NCBI GenBank assembly: GCA_964608915.1
Contig: CAZSQA010000011.1
Coordinates: forward strand, 104,485 to 168,484
Direction of reading: 5' to 3'
DNA from: QWQI01 sp964608915
GTDB taxonomy: Bacteria; Planctomycetota; Planctomycetia; Isosphaerales; Isosphaeraceae
DNA: 64,000 nucleotides
Notes under the pieces: model-generated
Seen by the model: the letters and a program-made list of their open reading frames with translations, nothing else
Told to the model about the DNA's origin: nothing
Database searches by the model: none
Position numbers and translations under genes: made by a program
Shown here: positions 52,123 to 59,981 of the stretch, in pieces
How the letters are laid out: each line of letters begins with the position of its first letter
Numbering within the stretch: position 1 is the first letter of the stretch

Positions 52123-53202
52123 TCAGTCGTTCGGCCGGAGGCGGACGGCGGCGTCCAGCTTCTCCTGAAATTCCGCTTCGCCACGCTCGAAAACCATGCC
52201 GATCCGCAGAGCGAGCAGGGGGCGGGCGCCGAGACTTTCGACCGGTAACTTGACCGAATCCTTTTGCGTGGTCAAGGCCAACTCGGCCCCTGAAGCGGCC
52301 ACCCAGCGCGAAAGGTCGGCGATGTCGTTCTGCGAATAGCGATGATGGTCCGGAAACCAGCGGACGTCACGAACGCGGGCCCCCAGGTTCTCGACCGTCG
52401 TCCGGAACGCATCCGGGTTGCCCAGGCCGCAGAACAGGACGACCTCCCTGCCTTCGAGCCAGCCGGGTTCGAAAACGGATCCTGCGAAGTCGATCACTTC
52501 GATCGGCCGGTGCACGCCTTCGCACCAGACGAATCCGGCAGGGGCGAACCGGGCGACCTTGCGGCGGATCGCTTCGCGGGTGTCGGGGCTGACGAGATCC
52601 GAGCGGGTCAGGATGACGACATTCGCCCGTTTCAGTCCAGTGCGCAGCGGTTCGCGCAGCAGGCCCCCGGGAAGGGTCCAGCTGTAGCCGAAGGGGTTGG
52701 TGGCGTCGATCAGGACGACGTTCAGGTCACGCCCCAGCCGCCGGTGCTGATGGCCGTCGTCCAGCACGATGGCTTCGGTTTCCAGCTCTTCGATCGCCAC
52801 GCGAGCGAGCGCGGCCCGGTCCGCGCCCTGGAGGTGCGGCACGTCGGGCAGGTTGGCGTCGAGCATCAGGGCTTCGTCATTCGAGCCGCCTTCGGGGTCG
52901 GAGCCGTAACCGCGACTGAGGATGGCGACTCGCAGCCCTTTCTCGCGCAGATACCGGGCGACGTATTCGACCATCGGCGTCTTGCCCGTGCCGCCGACGG
53001 TGACGTTGCCGATGGAGATCACGGGCCGGTCGACCCGCTCGGTCGCGATCAGGCCAATGTCGAAAGCGGCCGATCGGGCGATGGCCACGAATGCGTATGG
53101 TGCTGAGGCGACCCGCAGGGCCGTGCGGGCGGCGGCGGGCAGGACGCCTGTCTTGCGTCCGGAAACGAGGTCGAGAAAAGCCTTGCGGGTGTTGTCGTTC
53201 AT
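52123..53202 (-). CDS. lpxK: Tetraacyldisaccharide 4'-kinase
   Basis: 359 residues. LpxK phosphorylates the 4' position of tetraacyldisaccharide 1-phosphate in lipid A synthesis at the inner membrane. Marks are the N-terminal membrane helix region, the P-loop VISIGNVTVGGTGKTP, VAILSRGYGSD, DDGHQHRRLGRDLNVVLID and FGYSWTLPGGLLREP. Length is usual. It is upstream of the DHS-like gene and 81 bp downstream of an isocitrate dehydrogenase gene, from which a terminator separates it. This supports a lipid A-containing outer membrane in this planctomycete. Confidence 0.97.
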   Translation of the reverse strand: MNDNTRKAFLDLVSGRKTGVLPAAARTALRVASAPYAFVAIARSAAFDIGLIATERVDRPVISIGNVTVGGTGKTPMVEYVARYLREKGLRVAILSRGYGSDPEGGSNDEALMLDANLPDVPHLQGADRAALARVAIEELETEAIVLDDGHQHRRLGRDLNVVLIDATNPFGYSWTLPGGLLREPLRTGLKRANVVILTRSDLVSPDTREAIRRKVARFAPAGFVWCEGVHRPIEVIDFAGSVFEPGWLEGREVVLFCGLGNPDAFRTTVENLGARVRDVRWFPDHHRYSQNDIADLSRWVAASGAELALTTQKDSVKLPVESLGARPLLALRIGMVFERGEAEFQEKLDAAVRLRPND

Positions 53203-53229
53203 TGGACCTGGGCGGAGTCGGACTGGCGC

Positions 53230-53257
53230 AAAAAAACCGCCGGCGCTAGGCCGGCGG
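53230..53257 (-). terminator. Rho-independent terminator of the isocitrate dehydrogenase gene
   Basis: Read on the minus strand, CCGCCGGC and GCCGGCGG form an 8-bp stem with a CTAGC loop, followed by seven T (complement of the A-run 53230-53236). It lies between the dehydrogenase gene and lpxK. Confidence 0.88.
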
Positions 53258-53283
53258 CGGTTTCGCGGGAAATCGCGGGCGAA

Positions 53284-54369
53284 TCAGCCCATGGCCTTGA
53301 TGATGGCCCTGGCCATCTCAAGGGTGCCGACGGCCGTGGGGTCGTCGCGGTGGGGCTTCATGTCGTAGGTGACGTCCTTGCCTTCGGCGATGACATGGGC
53401 CACGGCCTTGTCCAGACGGGCGGCGGCTTCGGTTTCGCCGAGGTGTTCGAGCATGAGCACGCCAGAGAGGATCAGGGCCGTCGGGTTCAGCTTCCACTGA
53501 CCCTTGTACTTGGGTGCCGAGCCGTGCGTGGCTTCGAACACAGCGCCTTTTTCGCCGATGTTCGCGCCCGGGGCCATGCCCAGGCCGCCGATCAGGCCGG
53601 CGCACAGGTCGCTGACGATATCGCCGTAGAGGTTCGGCAGAACCATGACGTCATACAGTTCGGGCTTCTGCACGAGCTGCATGCACATGTTGTCGACGAT
53701 ACGGTCTTCGAATTCGATGTCCGTGTAGGACTTGGCCACGTCTCGGGCCACTTCCAGGAACAGGCCGTCGGAGAACTTCAGGATATTGGCCTTATGAACG
53801 GCCGTGACCTTCTTGCGGCCGTGCTTGCGGGCGTATTCGAAGGCGTAGCGGACGATCCGCTCGCTGCCGGCGACGGAGATCGGCTTGATCGAGATGCCCG
53901 AGTCGGGCCGGATCGTCTTGCCGTTGAGCTTCTTGATGTCATCGATGAGCTGGGCCGTTTCCGGCTTGCCCTTTTCGAATTCGATACCAGCGTAAAGGTC
54001 TTCGGTGTTCTCGCGAACGATGACGAGATCGACCTTGGCCTTTTCGAAGTATGTCCGCACACCCTTGTAGATTCGGCAGGGGCGCACGCAGGCGTAAAGG
54101 TCAAGGGCTTGGCGCAGGTAGACGTTCACGCTGCGGAACCCGGTGCCGACGGGCGTGGTGATCGGGGCCTTGAGAGCCACCTTCGTGCGGCGGATGGACT
54201 CGATGACGCTGTCGGGAACCGGCGTCCCGACTTTTTCCATGATGTCGACGCCGGCTTCCTGGACGTCCCAGTCGATCTTGACGCCGGTCGCGTCGATGCA
54301 GAGTCTTGTCGCTTCAGCGAGTTCAGGGCCGACGCCGTCGCCGGGAATCAATGTGACCTGGTGTGCCAT
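53284..54369 (-). CDS. NAD-type isocitrate dehydrogenase (isocitrate/isopropylmalate family)
   Basis: 361 residues from the ATG at 54369. Beta-decarboxylating dehydrogenase fold: QVTLIPGDGVGPE at the start, the substrate loop SVNVYLRQALDLYACVRP (Ser and Asn as in isocitrate dehydrogenases rather than isopropylmalate enzymes), VIVRENTEDLYAGIE, VHKANILKFSDGLFLE and the metal/NAD site ANIGEKGAVFEATHGSAPKYKG. It oxidises isocitrate to 2-oxoglutarate in the TCA cycle. The specificity call rests on the S-x-N-x-x-L-R segment. Confidence 0.92.
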   Translation of the reverse strand: MAHQVTLIPGDGVGPELAEATRLCIDATGVKIDWDVQEAGVDIMEKVGTPVPDSVIESIRRTKVALKAPITTPVGTGFRSVNVYLRQALDLYACVRPCRIYKGVRTYFEKAKVDLVIVRENTEDLYAGIEFEKGKPETAQLIDDIKKLNGKTIRPDSGISIKPISVAGSERIVRYAFEYARKHGRKKVTAVHKANILKFSDGLFLEVARDVAKSYTDIEFEDRIVDNMCMQLVQKPELYDVMVLPNLYGDIVSDLCAGLIGGLGMAPGANIGEKGAVFEATHGSAPKYKGQWKLNPTALILSGVLMLEHLGETEAAARLDKAVAHVIAEGKDVTYDMKPHRDDPTAVGTLEMARAIIKAMG

Positions 54370-54680
54370 CTCTGGGGATCTCGTGTTTCGATTCTGCGGT
54401 TGCGTCCGCACGGGTGGGTAACACACGTCGTGCGCTCAAGGTGCACGGTTCCGATGTCGCTTGCCGCCGGTGTCGTGAATCGTGCCGGCAATACTGACGG
54501 CTTGACATCACGTGCTCTTGCAGTGCAAGTTCAGGAATCAAAAGATTAAGGAACGCGGGGGATCACGTCAAGCGAAACGGGAGACGGGTGTCCGTAATCC
54601 GGCTAACCGGGGGGATGTCTCTCGCCGATCGCCACGCCTCGCGAGAACCGATCGAATCCGGCTCCGGAGCTTTCTGCGCC

Positions 54681-54986
54681 ATGATTTGCCCGCCTCTGCC
54701 CCGCGCGCCACTGGTCGACGACTGGATGCGCCGCCATGCGCACCGCATCAGCTTCGCGCTGCATATTCTCGGCATTCCGCCCACGCTCGTCGGCGTTCTG
54801 CTGATCCCGGTCTATGTCGGGCTGCTCTCCGTGCCGATCTTTCTCGTCGCCCTGGCGGCCTTCACGGGCGGCTACGCGCTTCAGTTCGCGGGCCACTGGG
54901 TGGACGGCACCGAGTCGGGCGAAATGCGGTGGATCAAGCGTCAGACTCGGAAAATGCTGGGTCGCGACGAACCGGAAAAAAAATGA
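54681..54986 (+). CDS. DUF962 (Mpo1-like) membrane protein
   Basis: 101 residues from the ATG at 54681; a longer form from 54588 is possible. Two membrane segments (IPPTLVGVLLIPVYVGLL; PIFLVALAAFTGGYALQFAG), flanked by His-containing loops: RRHAHRISFALHILGIP and FAGHWVDGTESGEMRW. This fits the DUF962/Mpo1 family, which includes a 2-hydroxy fatty acid dioxygenase in yeast. The short length and single copy are normal for bacteria. Confidence 0.72.
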   Translation: MICPPLPRAPLVDDWMRRHAHRISFALHILGIPPTLVGVLLIPVYVGLLSVPIFLVALAAFTGGYALQFAGHWVDGTESGEMRWIKRQTRKMLGRDEPEKK

Positions 54987-55310
54987 AACAGTTGGCCTTG
55001 GCAGGATCGGCCCGTCTGCTAAGATCCGCTTCAAGCCTCATGGACCTTCCGGTCGAGCGGCTCGGGGAATTTGCGTTTCCCGGCTCGCGAATTACGGCTG
55101 ACACGGTTCTCCGTGTCTCCGGAACGAACCGGTCGGCAACCTGACGATGGCTCTCGTGACGCAATCGACTGCGCGGTTGTCAGGGTGTTCGTCGGATGGA
55201 ATCGACGAATGCGGAACTCACGGGGCCGTGGCTGGGACGAACCGCGAAAGCGACGACTCGACCGACGGCTCAGCCGTGAGAACATCAAGCCAATCAAGGA
55301 TGATTCGGCC
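54987..55310. other. Intergenic region before the TolC-family gene
   Basis: 324 bp. The open frame of the next gene continues through it upstream of the chosen ATG without protein-like sequence. I see no other gene. Confidence 0.4.
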
Positions 55311-57578
55311 ATGCCTTGGAAATTCACCGGACGACGCCTGTTGACGACTGCCTTCGTCTTTTCGACGGGGCTCTTTGCCACTGGATGTCAGAGAATCCCG
55401 TATATCGACCAGACGCGCGTCGTGCCTTCGGACGAAATCGGGGTGCTTCCGGAGGAGGACAGGCAAATCCGCCAGGCGGCCCTGTTCGAAGACTCGGCCA
55501 GCCAACTGCCGACTCCTCTTCCTGATCTCGCACCGCCACGTACGACGGATCAGCCCGAAGCCGACGAAATCTGGGAACTGACGCTTCAGGAAGCCATCCA
55601 GCTCGGTCTCGAGAACAGCGAAGTCATTCGCGTGATCTCTCTGGGTGCCCAGGGCATCCCGATCGGCGGCTTCGAACCGACACCGCTCAACACAGGTGCC
55701 GGCGGCGGCATTTCCAGTGCCCTGGGTGCCGGTGCTCTCTCCACGGTTTACGATCCCGCGATCCAGGAAACCCAGATCGCCCAGGCTCTCTCCGTGTTCG
55801 ATACGACGTTCACCACGTCGCTGTTCTGGGGCAAGAACGTCCAGCCGTTCAATAACTCGATCGCAGCCGGTATTTTCTCGGCCGCGAACAAAGTGCCCGT
55901 GATCTTCAACCAGAAGAACAACGAGTTCAAGATCGGCCTGCAGAAACGGACGGCCACCGGTGCCACGCTGAACGTGGCACACAACATCAACATGGCCTAC
56001 TCGAACAGCCCGCAGAACGTCTATCCCTCCGCATATACGGCCAATACGCAATTCCGTATCAGCCAGCCCCTTTTGGGCGGCAACGAACAATTCGGGCCCA
56101 GCGGCCTGGAGGCCAACCGTGCCCCGATCGTCATCGCCCGCGTCAACGCCGATGCCGCCGTCTGGCGGTTCAAGGCCGACGTCATGGCCATGGTCCGGTC
56201 GGTCGAACAGCAATACTGGGCACTGTCGCAGCAGCAGGTTCAGCTCTGGAGCCGGGAAACGGCGATCGGGCTGGGCGAACAGATCGTCCGCCGCGAACAA
56301 TCACGCCTGGAAGTCGGCCGGGGCTCGCAGTCGGACGTCGCCGAAGCCGAACAACGGCTCGAAGGCTTCCGCCTGCAGCTGATCTCGGCCACGGCCGACG
56401 TCATCACGACGGAACGCCAGCTCCGCAACATCCTCGGCCTGCCGCCGACGGACAATCGCCGGATCATCCCCGTCACCGCCCCGACGGAAGCCCGTCTGGA
56501 GCCCGACTGGGAACTGAGCCTGGCCCAGATGATCGCCTTCCAGCCGGATATCGTTCAGCAGCAGCTCCAGGTGCGTCTGGCCGAACTGCAACTGCTGATC
56601 GCCCGCAACCGCCTTCTGCCGGCCCTGAACTTCGACGCCCTCTACCAGCTCAACGGTTACGGCGACAATATCGACAACGCCGAATCGGTCATGACCGGTC
56701 AGACGATCAAGGCCATCGACCCGCTCAACGCCCTGTTGCAGCAACAGGCGGGCCTGCAGGTGCAGCCGGCGAACTTCTCCAACTTCCAGACCTGGCAGCT
56801 CGGCCTGACCTTCTCGGCACCGCTCGGCTTCCGGGGGCCCCTGGCCAATACGAAGGCCTCGCAGTACATCCTGCTGCGGCAGCGGGCGTATCTCCAGCAG
56901 ATCGTCCACCAGCAGACGCACTCTCTGGCCCGCTTCTTCCTGGAAGTGGACGCCAACTACAAGCTCTTCAAGACGGCCGGCCGCAACCGCCTGGCGGCAT
57001 CCACACGCCTGGAAGCCCAGCGTGCGGAATACGAAGTCGGCCGGGTGCCGATCGACCGGTACCTCGAAGCCGTCGCCGAATGGGCCAACGCCGTCGCCCA
57101 GGAAGCCCAGTTCAAGACGAGCTACAACACGTCCATCGCGGCTCTCGAAGAAGCCAAGGGCACTCTGCTCGCCTACAACAACGTGGCGGTGGAGGAAGGG
57201 CCCCAGCCCGCGAAGGCCTACCTGCAGGCTCGTGACCTGATGAACCAGCACGGGCGGATTCCGACGAACGGCACTGGCCCTTCGAACCCGAGCGAAGCCG
57301 TCGGCCCCTCGATGCCTGACCCCGTCCAGCCGATTCAGGTTCCCGGCGTTCAGCCGCGTGGCGACCTCCCGCCGTTCCCGGCACCTGTCGGTCCGGCAAG
57401 CCGCCAGCCGAACCCGATTCCGCCCGCCGTTCCCGCTGGCGAGCCTGACTATCTCTCGGAGAACGGCGGTTCGGCCACCAATCCGGCCGATCGGATGAAA
57501 TCACGCGACGCCGCCCTGATCCCGGCTGCCGGTGCAGGGGGTTCAGGCCCGCCTTCGAATTTCCCGCCTCTGCCCTGA
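55311..57578 (+). CDS. TolC-family outer-membrane efflux lipoprotein
   Basis: 755 residues from the ATG at 55311. The signal peptide ends in a lipobox (FSTGLFATGC), so Cys26 is probably lipidated. The TolC/OEP repeats lie at about 85-620: helical hairpins with FRFxLISATADVITTERQLRNILGLPP-type turns (seen at QLRNILGLPPTDNRRIIP) and long Gln-rich helices (VQLWSRETAIGLGEQIVRREQSRLEVGRGSQSD). The final 130 residues are a proline-rich tail (for example PDPVQPIQVPGV), unusual for TolC, probably extending into the periplasm or binding cell wall. No inner membrane pump gene is adjacent. A terminator follows. Confidence 0.88.
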   Translation: MPWKFTGRRLLTTAFVFSTGLFATGCQRIPYIDQTRVVPSDEIGVLPEEDRQIRQAALFEDSASQLPTPLPDLAPPRTTDQPEADEIWELTLQEAIQLGLENSEVIRVISLGAQGIPIGGFEPTPLNTGAGGGISSALGAGALSTVYDPAIQETQIAQALSVFDTTFTTSLFWGKNVQPFNNSIAAGIFSAANKVPVIFNQKNNEFKIGLQKRTATGATLNVAHNINMAYSNSPQNVYPSAYTANTQFRISQPLLGGNEQFGPSGLEANRAPIVIARVNADAAVWRFKADVMAMVRSVEQQYWALSQQQVQLWSRETAIGLGEQIVRREQSRLEVGRGSQSDVAEAEQRLEGFRLQLISATADVITTERQLRNILGLPPTDNRRIIPVTAPTEARLEPDWELSLAQMIAFQPDIVQQQLQVRLAELQLLIARNRLLPALNFDALYQLNGYGDNIDNAESVMTGQTIKAIDPLNALLQQQAGLQVQPANFSNFQTWQLGLTFSAPLGFRGPLANTKASQYILLRQRAYLQQIVHQQTHSLARFFLEVDANYKLFKTAGRNRLAASTRLEAQRAEYEVGRVPIDRYLEAVAEWANAVAQEAQFKTSYNTSIAALEEAKGTLLAYNNVAVEEGPQPAKAYLQARDLMNQHGRIPTNGTGPSNPSEAVGPSMPDPVQPIQVPGVQPRGDLPPFPAPVGPASRQPNPIPPAVPAGEPDYLSENGGSATNPADRMKSRDAALIPAAGAGGSGPPSNFPPLP

Positions 57579-57615
57579 TCCTGACGCCTGGATCAGCGAA
57601 CGAAACGACGAACCT

Positions 57616-57646
57616 CGCCCCTGTCCGATTCGGCCAGGGGCGTTTT
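57616..57646 (+). terminator. Rho-independent terminator of the TolC-family gene
   Basis: CGCCCCTG (57616-57623) and CAGGGGCG (57635-57642) form an 8-bp stem with an 11-nt loop, followed by TTTT. It lies 38 bp after the TolC-family stop. Confidence 0.75.
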
Positions 57647-57674
57647 CGTGCGCGAGTCTCAGGACTCGCTTCCT

Positions 57675-57896
57675 TCAGCCGTCGTAACGGACTTCGCCAG
57701 AGGCGACGCACTTAAGTTCGGCGATCGTCGCACAACCTTCAGGCAGTTTCGCCTCTTCGATCAGCATGTTCGGGATGCCTTGATCGATGGCGAAGCGGGT
57801 GCCGCAATATGTGCAGACGAGCGAATCGCCCTGTCGCTCCAGCGGCTTTTTCCCCATCGGGCAGACAAGCAGTGCCAGTTTTTCGTCTTCGTTCAT
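57675..57896 (-). CDS. Trm112-family small zinc-binding protein
   Basis: 73 residues from the ATG at 57896. Pattern of Trm112/YcaR: EKLALLVCPMGKKPLERQ at the start, then LVCTYCGTRFAIDQGIPNML, with Cys12, Cys28 and Cys31 as likely zinc ligands, and a fourth cysteine later (LKC). Such proteins act as partner or activator subunits of methyltransferases. The C-terminus is a little longer than usual. It is convergent with the TolC-family gene. Confidence 0.88.
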   Translation of the reverse strand: MNEDEKLALLVCPMGKKPLERQGDSLVCTYCGTRFAIDQGIPNMLIEEAKLPEGCATIAELKCVASGEVRYDG

Positions 57897-58148
57897 GTTG
57901 CGGCTTCTCTGTGAGAGAGTGTTCAGGCTCGATCCTGGGCCAATGATGTCGAACAGCGGCGATGTCGTGCAAGATCGCCGTTTCGACCAGGGTACGCAAG
58001 AACTCACTCCCCGACCGTTTTTTCAAGGCCGGAAAAGCGTGCGGGATCCGTAAACCCCGGGCCCCCCGAGCACCAGCTCGGAGATGTCTTTTCTCGACGT
58101 TCGTTTCGGAACGAATGGGAATGATCGCTGGCAATCCGGTCGTGCGAA

Positions 58149-58503
58149 CTGCGGCTGGAAGCCGCAGCCACTTTGGTTTCAGAGCTGTGGCACCGGCTTC
58201 CAGCCGGTGTCCGCGTTCGGAGGGAAACATCGAATTCGGCAACGAACCCACAAACCGATCGGTCGGACAGATTTGGTCAAAAAGCTGGCATTCTGGTTGT
58301 GCGTACTGCGGCTGGAAGCCGCAGCCACTTTGGTTTCAGAGCTGTGGCACCGGCTTCCANNNNNNNNNNNNNNNNNNNNNNNNNNNNNNNNNNNNNNNNN
58401 NNNNNNNNNNNNNNNNNNNNNNNNNNNNNNNNNNNNNNNNNNNNNNNNNNNNNNNNNNNGCCGGTGTCCGCGTTCGGAGGGAAACATCGAATTCGGCGAC
58501 GAA
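58149..58503. repeat. REPIN-like paired hairpin repeat, at least two copies
   Basis: Each unit has hairpin 1, CTGCGGCTGGAAGCCGCAG, and about 23 bp later hairpin 2, CACCGGCTTCCAGCCGGTG. The inner GGCTGGAAGCC and GGCTTCCAGCC are reverse complements, so the unit is two REP-type hairpins in inverted orientation. Copy 1 is 58149-58246; copy 2 begins at 58306 and is interrupted by the N run, with its second part at 58460-58503. The shared unit is about 98 bp and the period 157 bp. Non-coding. Confidence 0.8.
58360..58459. other. Assembly gap of 100 N inside the repeat
   Basis: Exactly 100 N, the usual placeholder for unknown gap size. The left flank ends CGGCTTCCA and the right begins GCCGGTG; these join into a complete hairpin 2, so the true missing length may be zero or a whole number of repeat units. 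Confidence 0.95.
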
Positions 58504-58815
58504 TCGCCGAAACTACGAAGTGAATCAGGACTCCGGCCGAATTTACCCTGCTGGTTTTTTCAAGAAGGTCGAAATTCTCTGAAATCTTTTCCCAATCGGA
58601 AACATCCGCCGAAATTGCCGGACAAAAATCGGACGAGATTTCGGAAATCGAATCACGATGGATATAATTCCTTTAGAGCGGGCAGGACTCCTGATTCCGC
58701 TCGAATCGTCGATAGGCATCCAGCGATTGGCACGCCATTTTCACACTCACACACCGTACAGGTCCGTCGAACGTGCGATCGATTCGAATTGGCCAGACGG
58801 GAAAGGTGGCCGACG

Positions 58816-59277
58816 ATGTCCAGAGAATCCTTGCTGAGCAGTCTCGAGGCTGGCCCGGAGGGTGCCGCTGTGCGTGAATCACTGACACGCCTCTTAGCGC
58901 GGGACCCCCGATTTTCGATACACGCCTACCGGTTCGTGATGAGCGCGCTGAGCATGGCGACGATCAAACATCACGGCATCGTGCCTACCAGCGCGGCAGT
59001 CAAGGAAATGCCGGAACGGCAGGATCACGTCACCGGCCAGCAGCTGGCCTATGCCGTCGCCGGTCTGGCTTCTCAGGAATTCGGCTTCCTCGGTTACAGG
59101 GTCCTCTCCAGTTGGGGCATCCGGACGACCGGCGACATCGGCGACATCGTCTATCACATGATCGACGAAAACCACATGCAGAAATCGCCGACCGATTCCC
59201 GTTCCGACTTCGACGACGTCTTCGACCTCAAGCAGACGCTCGAGGACGAATACCGTATCGAATCCACCGAGTTCTGA
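58816..59277 (+). CDS. Minf_1886-family conserved protein
   Basis: 153 residues from the ATG at 58816. It matches the pattern of the Minf_1886 family, known from Verrucomicrobia and Planctomycetes: DPRFSIHAYRFVMSALSMATIKH, then HVTGQQLAYAVAGLASQEFGFLGYRVLSSWGIRTTGDIGDIVYHMID and a C-terminal DFDDVFDLKQTLEDEYRI. Soluble; role unknown. The DNA upstream of it (58504-58815) shows no other gene. It is followed 16 bp later by a small membrane protein gene. Confidence 0.85.
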   Translation: MSRESLLSSLEAGPEGAAVRESLTRLLARDPRFSIHAYRFVMSALSMATIKHHGIVPTSAAVKEMPERQDHVTGQQLAYAVAGLASQEFGFLGYRVLSSWGIRTTGDIGDIVYHMIDENHMQKSPTDSRSDFDDVFDLKQTLEDEYRIESTEF

Positions 59278-59293
59278 TCAGGGTCGACCACCG

Positions 59294-59446
59294 ATGAGCG
59301 ACGCCGCCGCGACAGTCCAATTTCGCAAGCGATTGATCCGCGGCGCCGTCGCGCTTTATGTGCTTTGGGTCGGCTTTCTCATCGCCCTCGTCGCGACTTC
59401 CAGCGACAAACCGCCCGAGTCTCCGGCCCAGGCAGCCGCCCGCTGA
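59294..59446 (+). CDS. Small single-pass membrane protein, 50 aa
   Basis: Translated directly from ATG 59294: MSDAAATVQFRKRLIRGAV begins it, a hydrophobic helix of about 20 residues (ALYVLWVGFLIALVAT) follows, and it ends with a soluble SSDKPPESPAQAAAR tail. The RKRLIRG before the helix gives positive-inside orientation. It stands 16 bp after the Minf_1886 gene and is probably co-transcribed. Function unknown. Confidence 0.65.
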   Translation: MSDAAATVQFRKRLIRGAVALYVLWVGFLIALVATSSDKPPESPAQAAAR

Positions 59447-59602
59447 TCCGTTTCCGGCGGCACCGGCTCGATCGGGTCATTCTTGCGTTCGAAGATCGAT
59501 TCTCGGCCCCGTGGGCTGCCGACTGCCGCTGAAGTGGCTATGATATCGTTCGAGACGATCGAAAAATCGTGCGAACCGATCAGCCTGTTCCGCGGCGGAC
59601 TC

Positions 59603-59965
59603 ATGAACCGACCTTACCAGAATCCGAATTCGAACGGCGGCACCGCCTGGCCAAAGTGGCGCATCCGCCTGGCCCGCCTCAGCCCCTACACGATCGATAT
59701 CCCCGAACAGCTGAAACGTTTGCGGCAACTGACGCTCGGTCTGACGATCGTCCCGGCCTTGATGGGAACGATCGTCTTTACGCTCCTGAGCGTCTTCGGA
59801 CGGCCGGATATCGGCGCGATGTCCGTCGGCCTGATCTTCGGGCCCATGATCGCCCTAGCCTGGTGGGACTACCTCCGAATCGCCCGCCAGGCCCGCGCTT
59901 TTCTCGCGGCCCAGCCGGGCCCTGCGCCTGGCGATTCCGCCGCAGGTTCGCCTGAAAAGTCGTGA
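59603..59965 (+). CDS. Small two-helix membrane protein, 120 aa
   Basis: ATG at 59603; an ATG at 59540 would add 21 residues. Residues 1-45 are polar and basic (PKWRIRLARLSPYTIDIPEQLKRLRQ). Two membrane helices follow (LGLTIVPALMGTIVFTLLSVF; GAMSVGLIFGPMIALAWWDY), and a short Pro/Ala tail ends the protein. No recognised family. It is convergent with the DUF2079 gene, only 16 bp away. Confidence 0.7.
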   Translation: MNRPYQNPNSNGGTAWPKWRIRLARLSPYTIDIPEQLKRLRQLTLGLTIVPALMGTIVFTLLSVFGRPDIGAMSVGLIFGPMIALAWWDYLRIARQARAFLAAQPGPAPGDSAAGSPEKS

Positions 59966-59981
59966 CCGGAACACGTTGCGA

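Noticed and set aside
58149..58503. Possible CRISPR array
   Set aside because: Only two long units containing hairpins with a 157-bp period, no short regular repeats and no cas genes.
58084..59277. Plus-strand open frame running through the N gap
   Set aside because: It reads through unknown bases and non-coding repeats; only the part from 58816 is protein-like.
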